A DNA stretch of 64,000 nt from Neobacillus driksii (GTDB lineage: Bacteria > Bacillota > Bacilli > Bacillales > Cytobacillaceae), in contig NZ_JACCBX010000012.1 in NCBI RefSeq assembly GCF_013409995.1, positions 81,549 to 145,548 of the forward strand, read 5' to 3'. The position numbers and the translations under genes are program-made. The notes beneath the pieces are model-generated. The model made no database searches. It was not told where the DNA came from and saw only the letters and a program-made list of their open reading frames with translations. Below, piece by piece: positions 33,508-43,206 of the stretch. Position 1 is the stretch's first letter. Each line of letters begins with the position of its first letter.

Positions 33508-34926
33508 TTATAGTACCTCCTGTGCTGTAAACTTTCGAACATCAACGAAATGTCCTGCAACTGCAGCAGCAGCAGCCATTTCCGGACTGACAAGATGGGT
33601 ACGAGATCCATTTCCTTGACGGCCTTCAAAATTACGGTTAGAAGTGGAGGCACAGCGACCGCCTGGAGGAACGATATCATCATTCATGGCAAGACACATA
33701 CTGCAGCCAGCTTCGCGCCATTCAAAGCCTGACTCTTTAAAAATTTGATCAATTCCTTCTTTTTCGGCAGCCAATTTCACACTAAAAGAACCTGGTACGA
33801 CAATTGCTTTCACCTTAGGATTAACCTTGTGCCCTCGTACAACTTCAGCCGCTTTACGTAAATCACTCAACCGTGAATTGGTACAAGAACCAATAAAGAC
33901 ATGATCAATTTCGACACTTGAAATTGGCTGGCCAGCTTCAAGTCCCATATATTGAAGGGCACGAGAAATTTCATCTTTTTTATTCGCTTTTTCTTCATGA
34001 TCTGGATTTGGAACAGATGCTGTAATTGGGATACACATGCCGGGATTTGTTCCCCATGTAACCTGCGGTTCAACTTCAGAAGCCTCAATTTCAACCACCG
34101 CGTCATATTGTGCACCTTCATCAGTGGCAAGCGCACGCCAATTTGCAACGGCTTCCTCGAAAGCTTCACCCTTAGGAATATGTCTGCGGCCTTTCAGGTA
34201 TTCAAAAGTTGTTTCATCTGGAGAAATCAAGCCTGCGCGTGCACCAGCCTCAATCGACATATTACAAACGGTCATACGCTCTTCCATAGAAAGGGAGCGG
34301 ATTGCCTCGCCTGTATATTCCATTACATAACCAGTTCCAAATTGGACTCCAAATTTCCCGATGATTGCTAGGATTAAATCCTTTGCTGTTACGCCTGTTC
34401 CAAGCTTTCCATTAACCTTTACCTTCATTGTTTTTGGAGGTGCTTGCCACAGTGTTTGTGTTGCTAGGACATGCTCTACTTCACTTGTCCCAATTCCGAA
34501 CGCTAGGGCACCAAATGCACCATGTGTAGAAGTATGGCTATCACCACAAACGATTGTTTTTCCAGGTTGGGTAAGACCAAGCTCAGGTCCTATTACATGG
34601 ACAATCCCATTGTCTGGGTGTTGACGGTCTGAAAGTTCAACGCCAAATTCTTGGCAGTTTTCTTTCAATGTATCGATTTGTTTCTTTGAAATTGGATCCT
34701 TGATTACGTTTCGATCTTTTGTTGAAACATTGTGATCCATTGTTGCATAAGTAAGGTCCGGACGGCGCACCTTTCGTCCATTCATTCGTAATCCTTCGAA
34801 TGCTTGAGGAGAGGTTACTTCATGGACCAGGTGCAAATCAATATATAGTAAATCAGGTTTTCCTGCTTCTTGATGTACAACATGCTGCTCCCAAACTTTT
34901 TGAATAATATTTTTTGGTTTTTGCAT
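33508..34926 (-). CDS. leuC: 3-isopropylmalate dehydratase, large subunit
   Basis: A 472-residue aconitase-family subunit, the same length as B. subtilis LeuC. Iron-sulfur cysteines are in FIGSCTNSRLSDLR and AGCSMCLAMN; the substrate-loop HTSTHGAFGALAFGIGTSE is present. Start at ATG 34926 after GAGGAAGGA; five upstream codons in frame are unsupported. Confidence 0.96.
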   Translation of the reverse strand: MQKPKNIIQKVWEQHVVHQEAGKPDLLYIDLHLVHEVTSPQAFEGLRMNGRKVRRPDLTYATMDHNVSTKDRNVIKDPISKKQIDTLKENCQEFGVELSDRQHPDNGIVHVIGPELGLTQPGKTIVCGDSHTSTHGAFGALAFGIGTSEVEHVLATQTLWQAPPKTMKVKVNGKLGTGVTAKDLILAIIGKFGVQFGTGYVMEYTGEAIRSLSMEERMTVCNMSIEAGARAGLISPDETTFEYLKGRRHIPKGEAFEEAVANWRALATDEGAQYDAVVEIEASEVEPQVTWGTNPGMCIPITASVPNPDHEEKANKKDEISRALQYMGLEAGQPISSVEIDHVFIGSCTNSRLSDLRKAAEVVRGHKVNPKVKAIVVPGSFSVKLAAEKEGIDQIFKESGFEWREAGCSMCLAMNDDIVPPGGRCASTSNRNFEGRQGNGSRTHLVSPEMAAAAAVAGHFVDVRKFTAQEVL

Positions 34927-35005
34927 AATGTCCTTCCTCACATTTATAGATTTGGTAGAGAGGGGGTAGTTCTTCCCCTGATAAAAAGTTCCTTGATAAG
35001 GAGAA

Positions 35006-35031
35006 GCAGCTGGACCTATGAGCCCAGCTGC
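35006..35031 (-). other. Intercistronic hairpin between leuB and leuC
   Basis: GCAGCTGG (35006-35013) and CCAGCTGC (35024-35031) form a perfect 8-bp stem without a T-run in the 112-bp gap. In B. subtilis, ilv-leu mRNA is processed into fragments of different stability; a hairpin here may mark such a boundary (inference). Confidence 0.5.
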
Positions 35032-35038
35032 GAGTACT

Positions 35039-36145
35039 TTAAACGTAACAGCTCATGATACATTTTGATGCGTTTTGGGACTTAATATAATCGACAATAA
35101 GACGTGTCATTTCCTCTGTGCCCACTTGTCTTCCTTCAGGAATGTGAAGGTCTGCTGTGTGGAATCCACTATCTAACACAGACTGTACCGCGTCTTCAAT
35201 TAATGTTGCCTCATCATTCAGTTGAAAAGAGTAACGCAGCATTAATGCAGCTGATAAAATCATTGCAGATGGATTGGCAATCCCTTTGCCGGCGATATCT
35301 GGTGCTGAGCCATGAACTGGTTCGTATAAACCAACACCATCTTCGCTCAAGGATGCGGATGCAAGCATACCAAGTGATCCTGTTAAAACCGAAGCTTCAT
35401 CACTAAGAATGTCACCAAACATGTTCTCAGTCACAATGACATCAAACTTAGTGGGATTTGTAATCAATTTCATTGCAGCCGCGTCAACCAATACATGCTC
35501 AACCACTACGTCAGGATATTGTGCTTTTTTCTCTTCGACAATTTCGCGCCACATTTTACTGGATTCCAATACGTTTGCTTTATCAACAGAAGTAAGGTGT
35601 CCACTACGTCCTTGTGCTGCTTGAAATGCTTTGTCTACGATTCTTTCAATCTCTTTACGCGTATAAGCAAGTGTATCTACGACAGTTTGACCGTTATCGC
35701 GGCGTTCACTTGGTGTACCAAAGTAAATACCGCCTGTTAGTTCACGGACAATTAATAAGTCACTGCCGGCAACAACCTCTTCTTTCAAAGGAGAAGCATG
35801 AAGCAAATTTTTAAACCCTTTAATCGGTCTTAAATTTGCATATAAATCTAGCGCCTTACGAATACCTAGTAATCCTCTTTCAGGGCGTAAATGGGAGGGG
35901 TTGTTATCCCATTTTGGGCCGCCAACAGCACCTAATAATACCGCATCTGCCTGTTTACAGGCATCGACTGTTGTGTCTGGCAGGGGAGTTCCATATAGGT
36001 CAATGGCTGCCCCTCCGATTTCATGGGTTTCGAAGGTAAAACTGTGGTTAAATTCTTCAGCAACAGCATTCAATACATCTTGTGCAGAATTAATAACTTC
36101 CTTGCCAATCCCATCACCAGGTAGTAATACAATACGTTTTTTCAT
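35039..36145 (-). CDS. leuB: 3-isopropylmalate dehydrogenase
   Basis: A 368-residue NAD-dependent oxidative decarboxylase. Seen: VLLPGDGIGKEVI at the start, LRPERGLLGIRKALDLYANLRP, ELTGGIYFG, VTENMFGDILSDEASVLTGSLG and GLYEPVHGSAPDIAGKGIANP. Start ATG 36145 after GAGGAGG, seven codons inside the longest frame. Confidence 0.96.
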   Translation of the reverse strand: MKKRIVLLPGDGIGKEVINSAQDVLNAVAEEFNHSFTFETHEIGGAAIDLYGTPLPDTTVDACKQADAVLLGAVGGPKWDNNPSHLRPERGLLGIRKALDLYANLRPIKGFKNLLHASPLKEEVVAGSDLLIVRELTGGIYFGTPSERRDNGQTVVDTLAYTRKEIERIVDKAFQAAQGRSGHLTSVDKANVLESSKMWREIVEEKKAQYPDVVVEHVLVDAAAMKLITNPTKFDVIVTENMFGDILSDEASVLTGSLGMLASASLSEDGVGLYEPVHGSAPDIAGKGIANPSAMILSAALMLRYSFQLNDEATLIEDAVQSVLDSGFHTADLHIPEGRQVGTEEMTRLIVDYIKSQNASKCIMSCYV

Positions 36146-36192
36146 TCGAAGCAACCTCCTCATCATTTTTTTACATCGCCTCAGGAAAGGGT

Positions 36193-37740
36193 TTATGCTT
36201 GAGCTAGTTCAGCTTGAGCAACAGCTTTAGTGTTGAATAATACACGGTTTACAGTATTTAAGAACGCTTTAGCAGAAGCCTCTAATACGTCCTGAGCGGA
36301 TCCGCGGCCACTTACTTGTGTACCATCAACTGTCATTTTTACATGTACTTCAGCCAAGGCATCACGCCCTTGCCCGACGGAATTTAATTTATAATCAGTA
36401 AGATGAATTTCTTCTTTAATTAAAGCTTCTAATGTATTCATTAGTGCTTCAACACTTCCTGAACCTGTACGTGCCGTTTCTACTCGAACACCTTCTGGCG
36501 TGTTCAGTGCAACGGTAGCAGTAGGGAGGTTGGCTGAACCATAATGAACCTGGAAAGCCACAAGTTCATATTTTTTAATATCAGCGACGGCTGTTTGGAT
36601 GTCTGTTAAAATGGTAAACAAATCTTCATCGGTAACTTCTTTTTTACGGTCGGTGAGCTGTTTAAAAGCTGTAAATGCTTCTTGAAGCTTTTCAGCAGAT
36701 AATGTAAAGCCCATATTTTCAATTTTATCTTTAAAGGCATGACGTCCTGAATGTTTACCAAGAACTAAATCATTTGATTGAATACCAACCATCTCAGGAG
36801 TAATGATTTCGTAGGTTAAGGTATTTTTCAATACTCCATCTTGATGAATACCAGACTCATGAGCAAAGGCATTTTTTCCTACTACAGCCTTATTTCCGGG
36901 AACAATCATTCCGGTAAAGCGGCTGACAAGGTCGCTTGTGCGCTTGATTTCTTTCAAAACAAGATTCGTCGTATAAGGGTATTTATCTTTTCTAATATTG
37001 AGGGCTACTGCGACTTCCTCTAGTGAGGCATTTCCTGCACGCTCTCCAATACCGTTAATTGTTCCCTCGACCTGGGTAACTCCATTTTCAATAGCTGCTA
37101 GTGTATTGGCGACAGCCATTCCTAAATCATCATGACAATGGCAGGAAAGTGAAGCCTTATGGATATTTGGAACGTTTTCTCGAATATAACGGAACATGTA
37201 ACCATATTCTGCTGGAGTGGCATAGCCTACCGTGTCAGGGAGGTTAATGACTGTTGCTCCTGCGTCGATAACCTTCGTAATGATTTTGACAAGAAAATCA
37301 AGATCTGAACGAGATGCGTCTTCAGCAGACCATTCGATATGAGGGAACCTTTGTTTTGCATATGCGACCATATCGACAGAGGTTTGTATGACTTCCTCAG
37401 GTGTTTTGAACAATTTATATTTCATATGAATAGGAGAGGTAGCAAGGAAAACGTGTAACCTTGGTTCTTTAGCATCCTTTAATGCGTCCCACGCAATGTC
37501 AATGTCCGATTTGGTTGCTCTTGCCAGGCCTGTTACGGAACTGTTTTTAATACTCCGGGCAATAGCTCTTACTGCTTCGAAGTCCCCTTGGGAGGAAGCC
37601 GGAAACCCGGCCTCCATAATATCAACGCCAAACTTTTCTAGTTGTCTAGCAATTTCCAGTTTTTCAAGCTGGTTTAGATTTACACCAGGAGATTGTTCAC
37701 CATCACGCAGTGTCGTATCGAAGATGTTAACGTGAACCAT
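36193..37740 (-). CDS. leuA: 2-isopropylmalate synthase
   Basis: A 515-residue enzyme condensing acetyl-CoA with 2-oxoisovalerate. Seen: FDTTLRDGEQSPGVNL, SCHCHDDLGMAVAN (metal histidines), NGIGERAGN, and a C-terminal regulatory domain for leucine feedback (DLFTILTDIQ onward). Its ATG lies inside the last codons of ilvC (14-nt overlap), with no strong ribosome site of its own, suggesting translational coupling. Confidence 0.96.
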   Translation of the reverse strand: MVHVNIFDTTLRDGEQSPGVNLNQLEKLEIARQLEKFGVDIMEAGFPASSQGDFEAVRAIARSIKNSSVTGLARATKSDIDIAWDALKDAKEPRLHVFLATSPIHMKYKLFKTPEEVIQTSVDMVAYAKQRFPHIEWSAEDASRSDLDFLVKIITKVIDAGATVINLPDTVGYATPAEYGYMFRYIRENVPNIHKASLSCHCHDDLGMAVANTLAAIENGVTQVEGTINGIGERAGNASLEEVAVALNIRKDKYPYTTNLVLKEIKRTSDLVSRFTGMIVPGNKAVVGKNAFAHESGIHQDGVLKNTLTYEIITPEMVGIQSNDLVLGKHSGRHAFKDKIENMGFTLSAEKLQEAFTAFKQLTDRKKEVTDEDLFTILTDIQTAVADIKKYELVAFQVHYGSANLPTATVALNTPEGVRVETARTGSGSVEALMNTLEALIKEEIHLTDYKLNSVGQGRDALAEVHVKMTVDGTQVSGRGSAQDVLEASAKAFLNTVNRVLFNTKAVAQAELAQA

Positions 37741-38758
37741 TTACCACAGCTTCTTTCTTTTGGTTTACAGGTTTTTTAATAAATGGCATTAATTCACGAA
37801 GCTCACGGCCGACAACCTCAATTTGGTGATTGTTTTCGCTGCGGTTGATTGCGTTAAATTGTGGACGGTTTGCTTGGTTCTCCAAGATCCAGCCCTTTGC
37901 AAATGCACCTGTTTGGATATCCGTTAATACATCTTTCATGCGTGCTTTTGTATCTTCGTTAACAACACGTGGTCCTGAAACGAAATCTCCCCACTGAGCT
38001 GTATCTGAGATAGAGTAGCGCATATTTTCAAGTCCTCCTTCATATAGAAGGTCAACGATTAATTTTAATTCATGTAAACACTCGAAGTAAGCAACTTCAG
38101 GCTGATAACCTGCTTCTACTAATGTTTCGAAACCTGCTTTGATAAGGGCAGTAGTACCACCGCAAAGAACTGCTTGTTCTCCGAATAAATCTGTTTCTGT
38201 CTCTTCTTGGAAAGAAGTTTCTAGTACGCCTGCACGAGCAGAACCGATACCTTTAGCGTAAGCTAATGCTAATTCACGCGCTTGACCAGTGTAGTCTTGA
38301 TATACCGCATAAAGTGCTGGAACACCTGCACCTTCTGTATATGTGCGTCGTACTAAATGTCCTGGACCTTTAGGAGCAACTAGGAATACGTCTACATCAG
38401 CTGGTGGTACGATTTGTGTAAAGTGAACGTTGAAACCATGAGCAAAAACTAATGCATTCCCAGCTTCAAGGTTTGGTTTGATACTTTCTTCGTATACCTT
38501 AGGCTGCATTTCATCTGGCAGCAACACCATGATAACGTCAGCTTGTGCAGTTGCATCTGCAACAGATGTTACTTCAACACCATCTTCAACAGCTTTATCC
38601 CAAGACTTACCGCCTCTTAAACCAACAACAACGTCAAATCCGCTTTCTTTAAGGTTTAATGCATGTGCATGACCTTGTGATCCATAACCGATTACTGCGA
38701 TCTTCTTTCCTTGTAAAACTGCCTCTTGAATATCTCCGTTATATAATACTTTTGCCAT
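37727..38758 (-). CDS. ilvC: Ketol-acid reductoisomerase
   Basis: A 343-residue class I enzyme, shared by isoleucine and valine synthesis. Seen: VIGYGSQGHAHALNLKESG NADPH loop, KGPGHLVRRTY, and the EETETDLFGEQAVLCGG metal-binding block. Start ATG 38758 after AAGGGATG. Confidence 0.97.
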   Translation of the reverse strand: MAKVLYNGDIQEAVLQGKKIAVIGYGSQGHAHALNLKESGFDVVVGLRGGKSWDKAVEDGVEVTSVADATAQADVIMVLLPDEMQPKVYEESIKPNLEAGNALVFAHGFNVHFTQIVPPADVDVFLVAPKGPGHLVRRTYTEGAGVPALYAVYQDYTGQARELALAYAKGIGSARAGVLETSFQEETETDLFGEQAVLCGGTTALIKAGFETLVEAGYQPEVAYFECLHELKLIVDLLYEGGLENMRYSISDTAQWGDFVSGPRVVNEDTKARMKDVLTDIQTGAFAKGWILENQANRPQFNAINRSENNHQIEVVGRELRELMPFIKKPVNQKKEAVVNGSR

Positions 38759-38781
38759 TATAATCATCCCTTCGAAAATGT

Positions 38782-39303
38782 TTATTTTATTTGAGAGTAG
38801 GTAGTTAACTCGTTAACCTGTGGTTGATGTCCGCGTAAGAAGGCGGTTAATCCTGTTCTAGCAATCTCTTTAATTCCATATGGGCGAAGTAAGTCAATCA
38901 ACGCGTCAATTTTGTCTGGCCGGCCAGTGATTTGGATCGTTAAGCTATCTTTGCTAACGTCAATAATCAAGGCGCGGAAGGGGTCAATGATCCCGTTAAT
39001 TTCACTGCGAAGCTGTGAGCTGCCGGCTACTTTAATGAGTGCCAGTTCACGAGCGACAATCGCTTTATCTGTAATATCTGAAACCTTTAAAACATCAATT
39101 TGCTTGTTTAGCTGTTTTGTCACTTGTTCGAGGCGCTGTTCATCTTCGACTTCAACCACTAGGGTCATTTTTGAAATGCCTTCGGTTTCAGTTGGACCGA
39201 CAGAGATACTTGAAATATTAAATTGTCGTCTTTGTAATAGACCAGTAACCCGATTTAATACACCACTTCGGTCCTGAACGGTTAGGGATATAATCCGTTT
39301 CAT
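38782..39303 (-). CDS. ilvH: Acetolactate synthase, regulatory subunit
   Basis: A 173-residue ACT-domain subunit: MKRIISLTVQDRSGVLNRVTGLLQRRQFNI, the ligand-binding start of the ACT domain, and a normal C-terminal domain. It confers valine feedback on IlvB. The start overlaps the ilvB stop by four bases (ATGA). Confidence 0.95.
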   Translation of the reverse strand: MKRIISLTVQDRSGVLNRVTGLLQRRQFNISSISVGPTETEGISKMTLVVEVEDEQRLEQVTKQLNKQIDVLKVSDITDKAIVARELALIKVAGSSQLRSEINGIIDPFRALIIDVSKDSLTIQITGRPDKIDALIDLLRPYGIKEIARTGLTAFLRGHQPQVNELTTYSQIK

Positions 39304-41027
39304 GATGGTTTCACCCCAATCATTTCATGTATTCCTTTTCCAGGAGCAATCATCGGGAAGACTTTTTCCTGCTGGAGCACTCGGCAGTCCATTAAAACAG
39401 GACCGTCATAAGCAAACACTTCAGGAAGCTTGGTGATTAATTCTTCTTGGCTTTCAATCTTTAACCCTCGGATATGATAGGCTTCCGCAAGTTTTACAAA
39501 ATCCGGTTGTGTCTGCAAAATTGATTCCGAAATTCGGTTGCCATGTAACAATTCCTGCCATTGTCGAACCATACCTAGGGCACCGTTATTAACAATAATG
39601 ATCTTTACAGGAAGATTCTGTTCATAGATTATAGATAACTCTTGCAGCGTCATCTGGAATCCAGCGTCACCAACGATAGCTACGACTGTACTGCCTGGAG
39701 AAGCCATTTGCGCTCCAATTGCAGCAGGGAAGCCGAAGCCCATTGTTCCAAGTCCACCTGATGTAACCCAGCGGTGCGGCTTTTCAAAGTTGTAATACTG
39801 AGCTGCCCACATTTGGTGCTGACCAACGTCCGTTGTAACAACAGCGTCCCCATTTGTTACTTTATGGATGGCTTCAATCAGCCATTGAGGAGACATTCCG
39901 TTTGGATCATGCTTATACCATAATGGGAACTCTTCTTTATACTTGTTTAATGTTTCTAACCATTCTTCATTTTCAGGTGATTCTGAGGTCTGATTCATTA
40001 ATTCAATCAATGCTTCCTTTGAATCAGAAACAATTGGAATATTGGTTGGAACATTTTTGCCAATTTCAGCAGGGTCGATATCAATATGTGCTACTTTCGC
40101 ATTTGGAGAGAAGTGCTTTAGATTACCTGTAAGACGGTCATCAAAGCGGGCGCCTATATTGATTAGTAAGTCTGATTCATACATTGCCATGTTCGCTGCA
40201 TATGTTCCGTGCATACCACCCATCCCTAGAGAGAGAGGGTTGTTGGCTGGGAAAGTTCCAAGACCAAGAAGGGTGGTCACGACTGGAAGCTTGTGCTTCT
40301 CAGCAAAAGCTGTTAACTCAGCAGAAGCTTTACCATGTAGAATACCAGCACCTGCTAGAATAACCGGTTTTTTGGACTTCGAAATTGCATCTGCAAGTTT
40401 TTTGATCTGCAGCGGATTTGGTTTTGTTGTCGGTTGATATCCAGGAAGATTAATCGTTCCTTCTTCAGGAGTCTCGAATAATTCTCCTGCAGAGATGTCT
40501 TTTGGAATATCGATTAATACCGGACCTGGACGGCCTGTTGAAGCAATGTGAAAGGCTTCTTTTACAATCCGTGGTAAGTCGGCAATGTCTTGCACCTGAT
40601 AATTATGTTTCGTGATAGGTGTGGTAATCGCCATGACATCAGCTTCCTGAAAGGCGTCTGTTCCGATTACACCTCTTGCAACCTGACCAGTGAAAATAAC
40701 TAGAGGTAAAGAATCCATCATTGCATCTGTAATTCCAGTCACCAGGTTGGTGGCACCAGGACCAGAAGTTGCTATTACAACACCAGGTTTTCCTGTTATG
40801 CGTGCATAACCTTCAGCAGCATGAATGCTTCCTTGCTCGTGACGGAAGAGGACGTGCTTAATGGTGCCTCTCGCACGATAGATCGCGTCATAAATTGGCA
40901 GAACGGCACCACCCGGATACCCAAAAAGCGTATCAACACCTTCATTAATTAATAAGTCAATGAGCAGGTCTGCACCGGTTTTAGGTGCCGTACTTGTTTG
41001 GAAATCCGGCTTTGCTTCTACTTTCAC
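39300..41027 (-). CDS. ilvB: Acetolactate synthase, catalytic subunit
   Basis: A 575-residue thiamine-diphosphate enzyme. Seen: YPGGAVLPIYDAIY, RHEQGSIHAAEGYAR with the catalytic glutamate, VATSGPGATNLVTGI, and IVGDAGFQMTLQELSIIYEQNLPVKIIIVNN for Mg/ThDP binding. It starts at GTG 41027 with AAGGAGGG upstream and is the first gene after the T-box leader. Confidence 0.96.
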   Translation of the reverse strand: MKVEAKPDFQTSTAPKTGADLLIDLLINEGVDTLFGYPGGAVLPIYDAIYRARGTIKHVLFRHEQGSIHAAEGYARITGKPGVVIATSGPGATNLVTGITDAMMDSLPLVIFTGQVARGVIGTDAFQEADVMAITTPITKHNYQVQDIADLPRIVKEAFHIASTGRPGPVLIDIPKDISAGELFETPEEGTINLPGYQPTTKPNPLQIKKLADAISKSKKPVILAGAGILHGKASAELTAFAEKHKLPVVTTLLGLGTFPANNPLSLGMGGMHGTYAANMAMYESDLLINIGARFDDRLTGNLKHFSPNAKVAHIDIDPAEIGKNVPTNIPIVSDSKEALIELMNQTSESPENEEWLETLNKYKEEFPLWYKHDPNGMSPQWLIEAIHKVTNGDAVVTTDVGQHQMWAAQYYNFEKPHRWVTSGGLGTMGFGFPAAIGAQMASPGSTVVAIVGDAGFQMTLQELSIIYEQNLPVKIIIVNNGALGMVRQWQELLHGNRISESILQTQPDFVKLAEAYHIRGLKIESQEELITKLPEVFAYDGPVLMDCRVLQQEKVFPMIAPGKGIHEMIGVKPS

Positions 41028-41097
41028 CTCGTAATCCCTCCTTGTGAATATTCGAATCTTTTAAAAACGAACCCGTGTAGATATTGTACCTGTATAA

Positions 41098-41440
41098 TAA
41101 AAAAAGCCATCTTCCCTCCGAATAAACTGCAGTTACAAAGATAAAAGCAGAATATATCGGGGAGAAAAGGCCTTCCATTTCTCGGTACCACCCGGTTTTA
41201 CAGCATCCTCACGAATACTGCCTCTTGAAGCGGCTAAAAAGAATCATAACCGCTTCTTTTGGTAACAGGTGCTAAAAGAACACCTGATTGAGCCTAATAA
41301 GTTAGAACTGTTCAGCTCAATACTCAGGGATGATGTCGGAATAAGGTGTATTACTGGGCTTCCAGCAACCCCAGCTCTCTGAAAATACATATTCTTATTC
41401 CTTTATTCCCGTCATCGATTTTTACTATGAACTTTTCAAA
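41098..41440 (-). promoter_or_regulatory. T-box riboswitch leader before ilvB
   Basis: Read on the minus strand: Stem I with GGAATAAG/CTTATTCC and GTATT/AATAC helices, the distal AGAGAGCTGGGG...GGAAGCCCAG motif (41354-41380), and a specifier loop whose 3' side is GACATCA (41331-41337). The T-box sequence CCGGGTGGTACCGAG is at 41181-41195, and a terminator pairs the segment at 41157-41172 with that at 41103-41120, ending in a T-run. The likely specifier is AUC (isoleucine). It lies between ilvD and ilvB, so uncharged tRNA would control ilvB onward. Confidence 0.9.
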
Positions 41441-41525
41441 TCAACTGAAATGTCTTTAACCTCGGCTTTAAATAGGGAGCCTAAACCCTGAGTAGGTTAA
41501 AGCGACAGCAGTAAATGTTTCTTAT

Positions 41526-43196
41526 CTATATTTTCATGATCCCGCCAGTATTGGCGGATGTTACTAACTTTGCATATTTGGCTAGGTAGCCGGTTTTGAT
41601 TTTTGGCTCTGGCTTTTGCCATAAGCGTCTTCGTTCTGCTAAAACTTCGTCATCGACAAGCAATTCAATGGACCTGGCAGGCAGATCAATTAGGATTTTG
41701 TCACCATTTTCAATTAGAGCAATTGGTCCGCCTTCAGCAGCTTCCGGTGAAATGTGTCCAATTGAAATTCCTCGGCTTGCACCTGAGAAACGTCCATCTG
41801 TGATCAGTGCAACTTCTTTACCTAAACCACGACCCATAATCGCGGATGTAGGGGCAAGCATTTCTGGCATTCCTGGACCGCCCTTTGGACCTTCGTAGCG
41901 TATAACCACAACGTGTCCTGCTTGAACAGTACCATTGTTGATATTTTCTTGTGCTTCCTCCTGAGATTCGAATACAATTGCTTCACCAAGGAAGGTTTGA
42001 ATCGATGGGTCAACCGCACCGACTTTGATTACACTGCCATCTGGAGCAATATTTCCATATAGGATGGATAGTCCACCAACAGGGCTATATGGATTGTCTT
42101 TTGTCCGAATTACATTTTCATTGGTTATTGTTGCATCCTTCACATTTTCTTGAAGGGTTTTCCCAGTAATGGTTAAGCAGTCCTTATGCAATGCACCTTC
42201 AACTTTATAAAGCTCATTGATAATAGCACTAACTCCGCCAGCATGATGAATATCTTCCATAGAATAATCAGATGCAGGCATAATTTTCGCCAAATATGGG
42301 ACCTTTTCTGCAATTTTGTTAATATCTCGTAAATCATAGTCAATACCTGCTTCATGAGCGATGGCAAGGGTATGTAGGACGGTGTTCGTTGATCCTCCCA
42401 TAGCCATATCCAAAGCAAATGCATTGTCAATTGCTTCTCTTGTAATGATGTCGCGTGGACGTATATCATTTTTTACCAATTCAACAAGATGTCTTGCTGC
42501 TTGGCGAATCAGTTCATGTCTTTCTTCTGATGTGGCAACAATCGTTCCATTACCAGGAACCGTCATCCCTAAGACTTCCATTAGACAATTCATTGAGTTC
42601 GCAGTGAACATTCCTGAGCATGAGCCGCAGGTAGGACAGGCATTCTTTTCAATTTCCAGTAACTGAGCTTGAGTCATTGAACCGCTGTGGTAAGCACCAA
42701 CGCCCTCAAATACAGAAGTCAGAGAAAGATTTTTTCCAGTGGTTGGAGAAACTCCTGCTTCCATTGGACCTCCTGATACAAAAACAGAAGGGACATTGGT
42801 TCTAGCGGCCGCCATTAACATTCCTGGTGTAATTTTGTCACAGTTCGGAATGTAAAAGACACCATCAAACCAATGAGCATTAATAACAGTTTCAGCACTA
42901 TCAGCGATAATTTCACGGCTTGGAAGCGAGTAACGCATTCCGATATGGCCCATTGCAATTCCATCATCGACACCGATTGTGTTAAATTCAAATGGTATTC
43001 CGCCAGCTTCTCGTATCGCTTCTTTTACAATTTCACCGAAATGATTAAGGTGTTTATGTCCAGGGATAATTTCAATAAATGAGTTACAGACACCGATAAA
43101 TGGTTTATCTAAGTCCTTCACAGTTACCCCGGTTGCGTATAGTAAGCTGCGGTGGGGAGCACGGTCGATCCCCTTTTTAATCATATCGCTTCGCAT
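41526..43196 (-). CDS. ilvD: Dihydroxy-acid dehydratase
   Basis: A 556-residue Fe-S dehydratase. Cluster cysteines and Mg site are visible in GVCNSFIEIIPGHKHL, NCDKITPGMLMAA and CPTCGSCSGMFTANSMNCL; GRFSGASRGISIGHISPEAAEGGPI is in the C-terminal domain. It lies 10 nt after ilvE and upstream of the T-box, so it may be expressed even when ilvB is terminated. In B. subtilis ilvD is not in the main operon. Confidence 0.96.
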   Translation of the reverse strand: MRSDMIKKGIDRAPHRSLLYATGVTVKDLDKPFIGVCNSFIEIIPGHKHLNHFGEIVKEAIREAGGIPFEFNTIGVDDGIAMGHIGMRYSLPSREIIADSAETVINAHWFDGVFYIPNCDKITPGMLMAAARTNVPSVFVSGGPMEAGVSPTTGKNLSLTSVFEGVGAYHSGSMTQAQLLEIEKNACPTCGSCSGMFTANSMNCLMEVLGMTVPGNGTIVATSEERHELIRQAARHLVELVKNDIRPRDIITREAIDNAFALDMAMGGSTNTVLHTLAIAHEAGIDYDLRDINKIAEKVPYLAKIMPASDYSMEDIHHAGGVSAIINELYKVEGALHKDCLTITGKTLQENVKDATITNENVIRTKDNPYSPVGGLSILYGNIAPDGSVIKVGAVDPSIQTFLGEAIVFESQEEAQENINNGTVQAGHVVVIRYEGPKGGPGMPEMLAPTSAIMGRGLGKEVALITDGRFSGASRGISIGHISPEAAEGGPIALIENGDKILIDLPARSIELLVDDEVLAERRRLWQKPEPKIKTGYLAKYAKLVTSANTGGIMKI

Positions 43197-43206
43197 TTTT
43201 TATCTC

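Noticed and set aside
33952..34624. Plus-strand reading frames of 87-139 codons opposite leuC
   Set aside because: Antisense shadows of a well-supported gene; no ribosome sites, no recognisable protein features. The same applies to frames opposite leuB, leuA, ilvC, ilvB, ilvD and amt.
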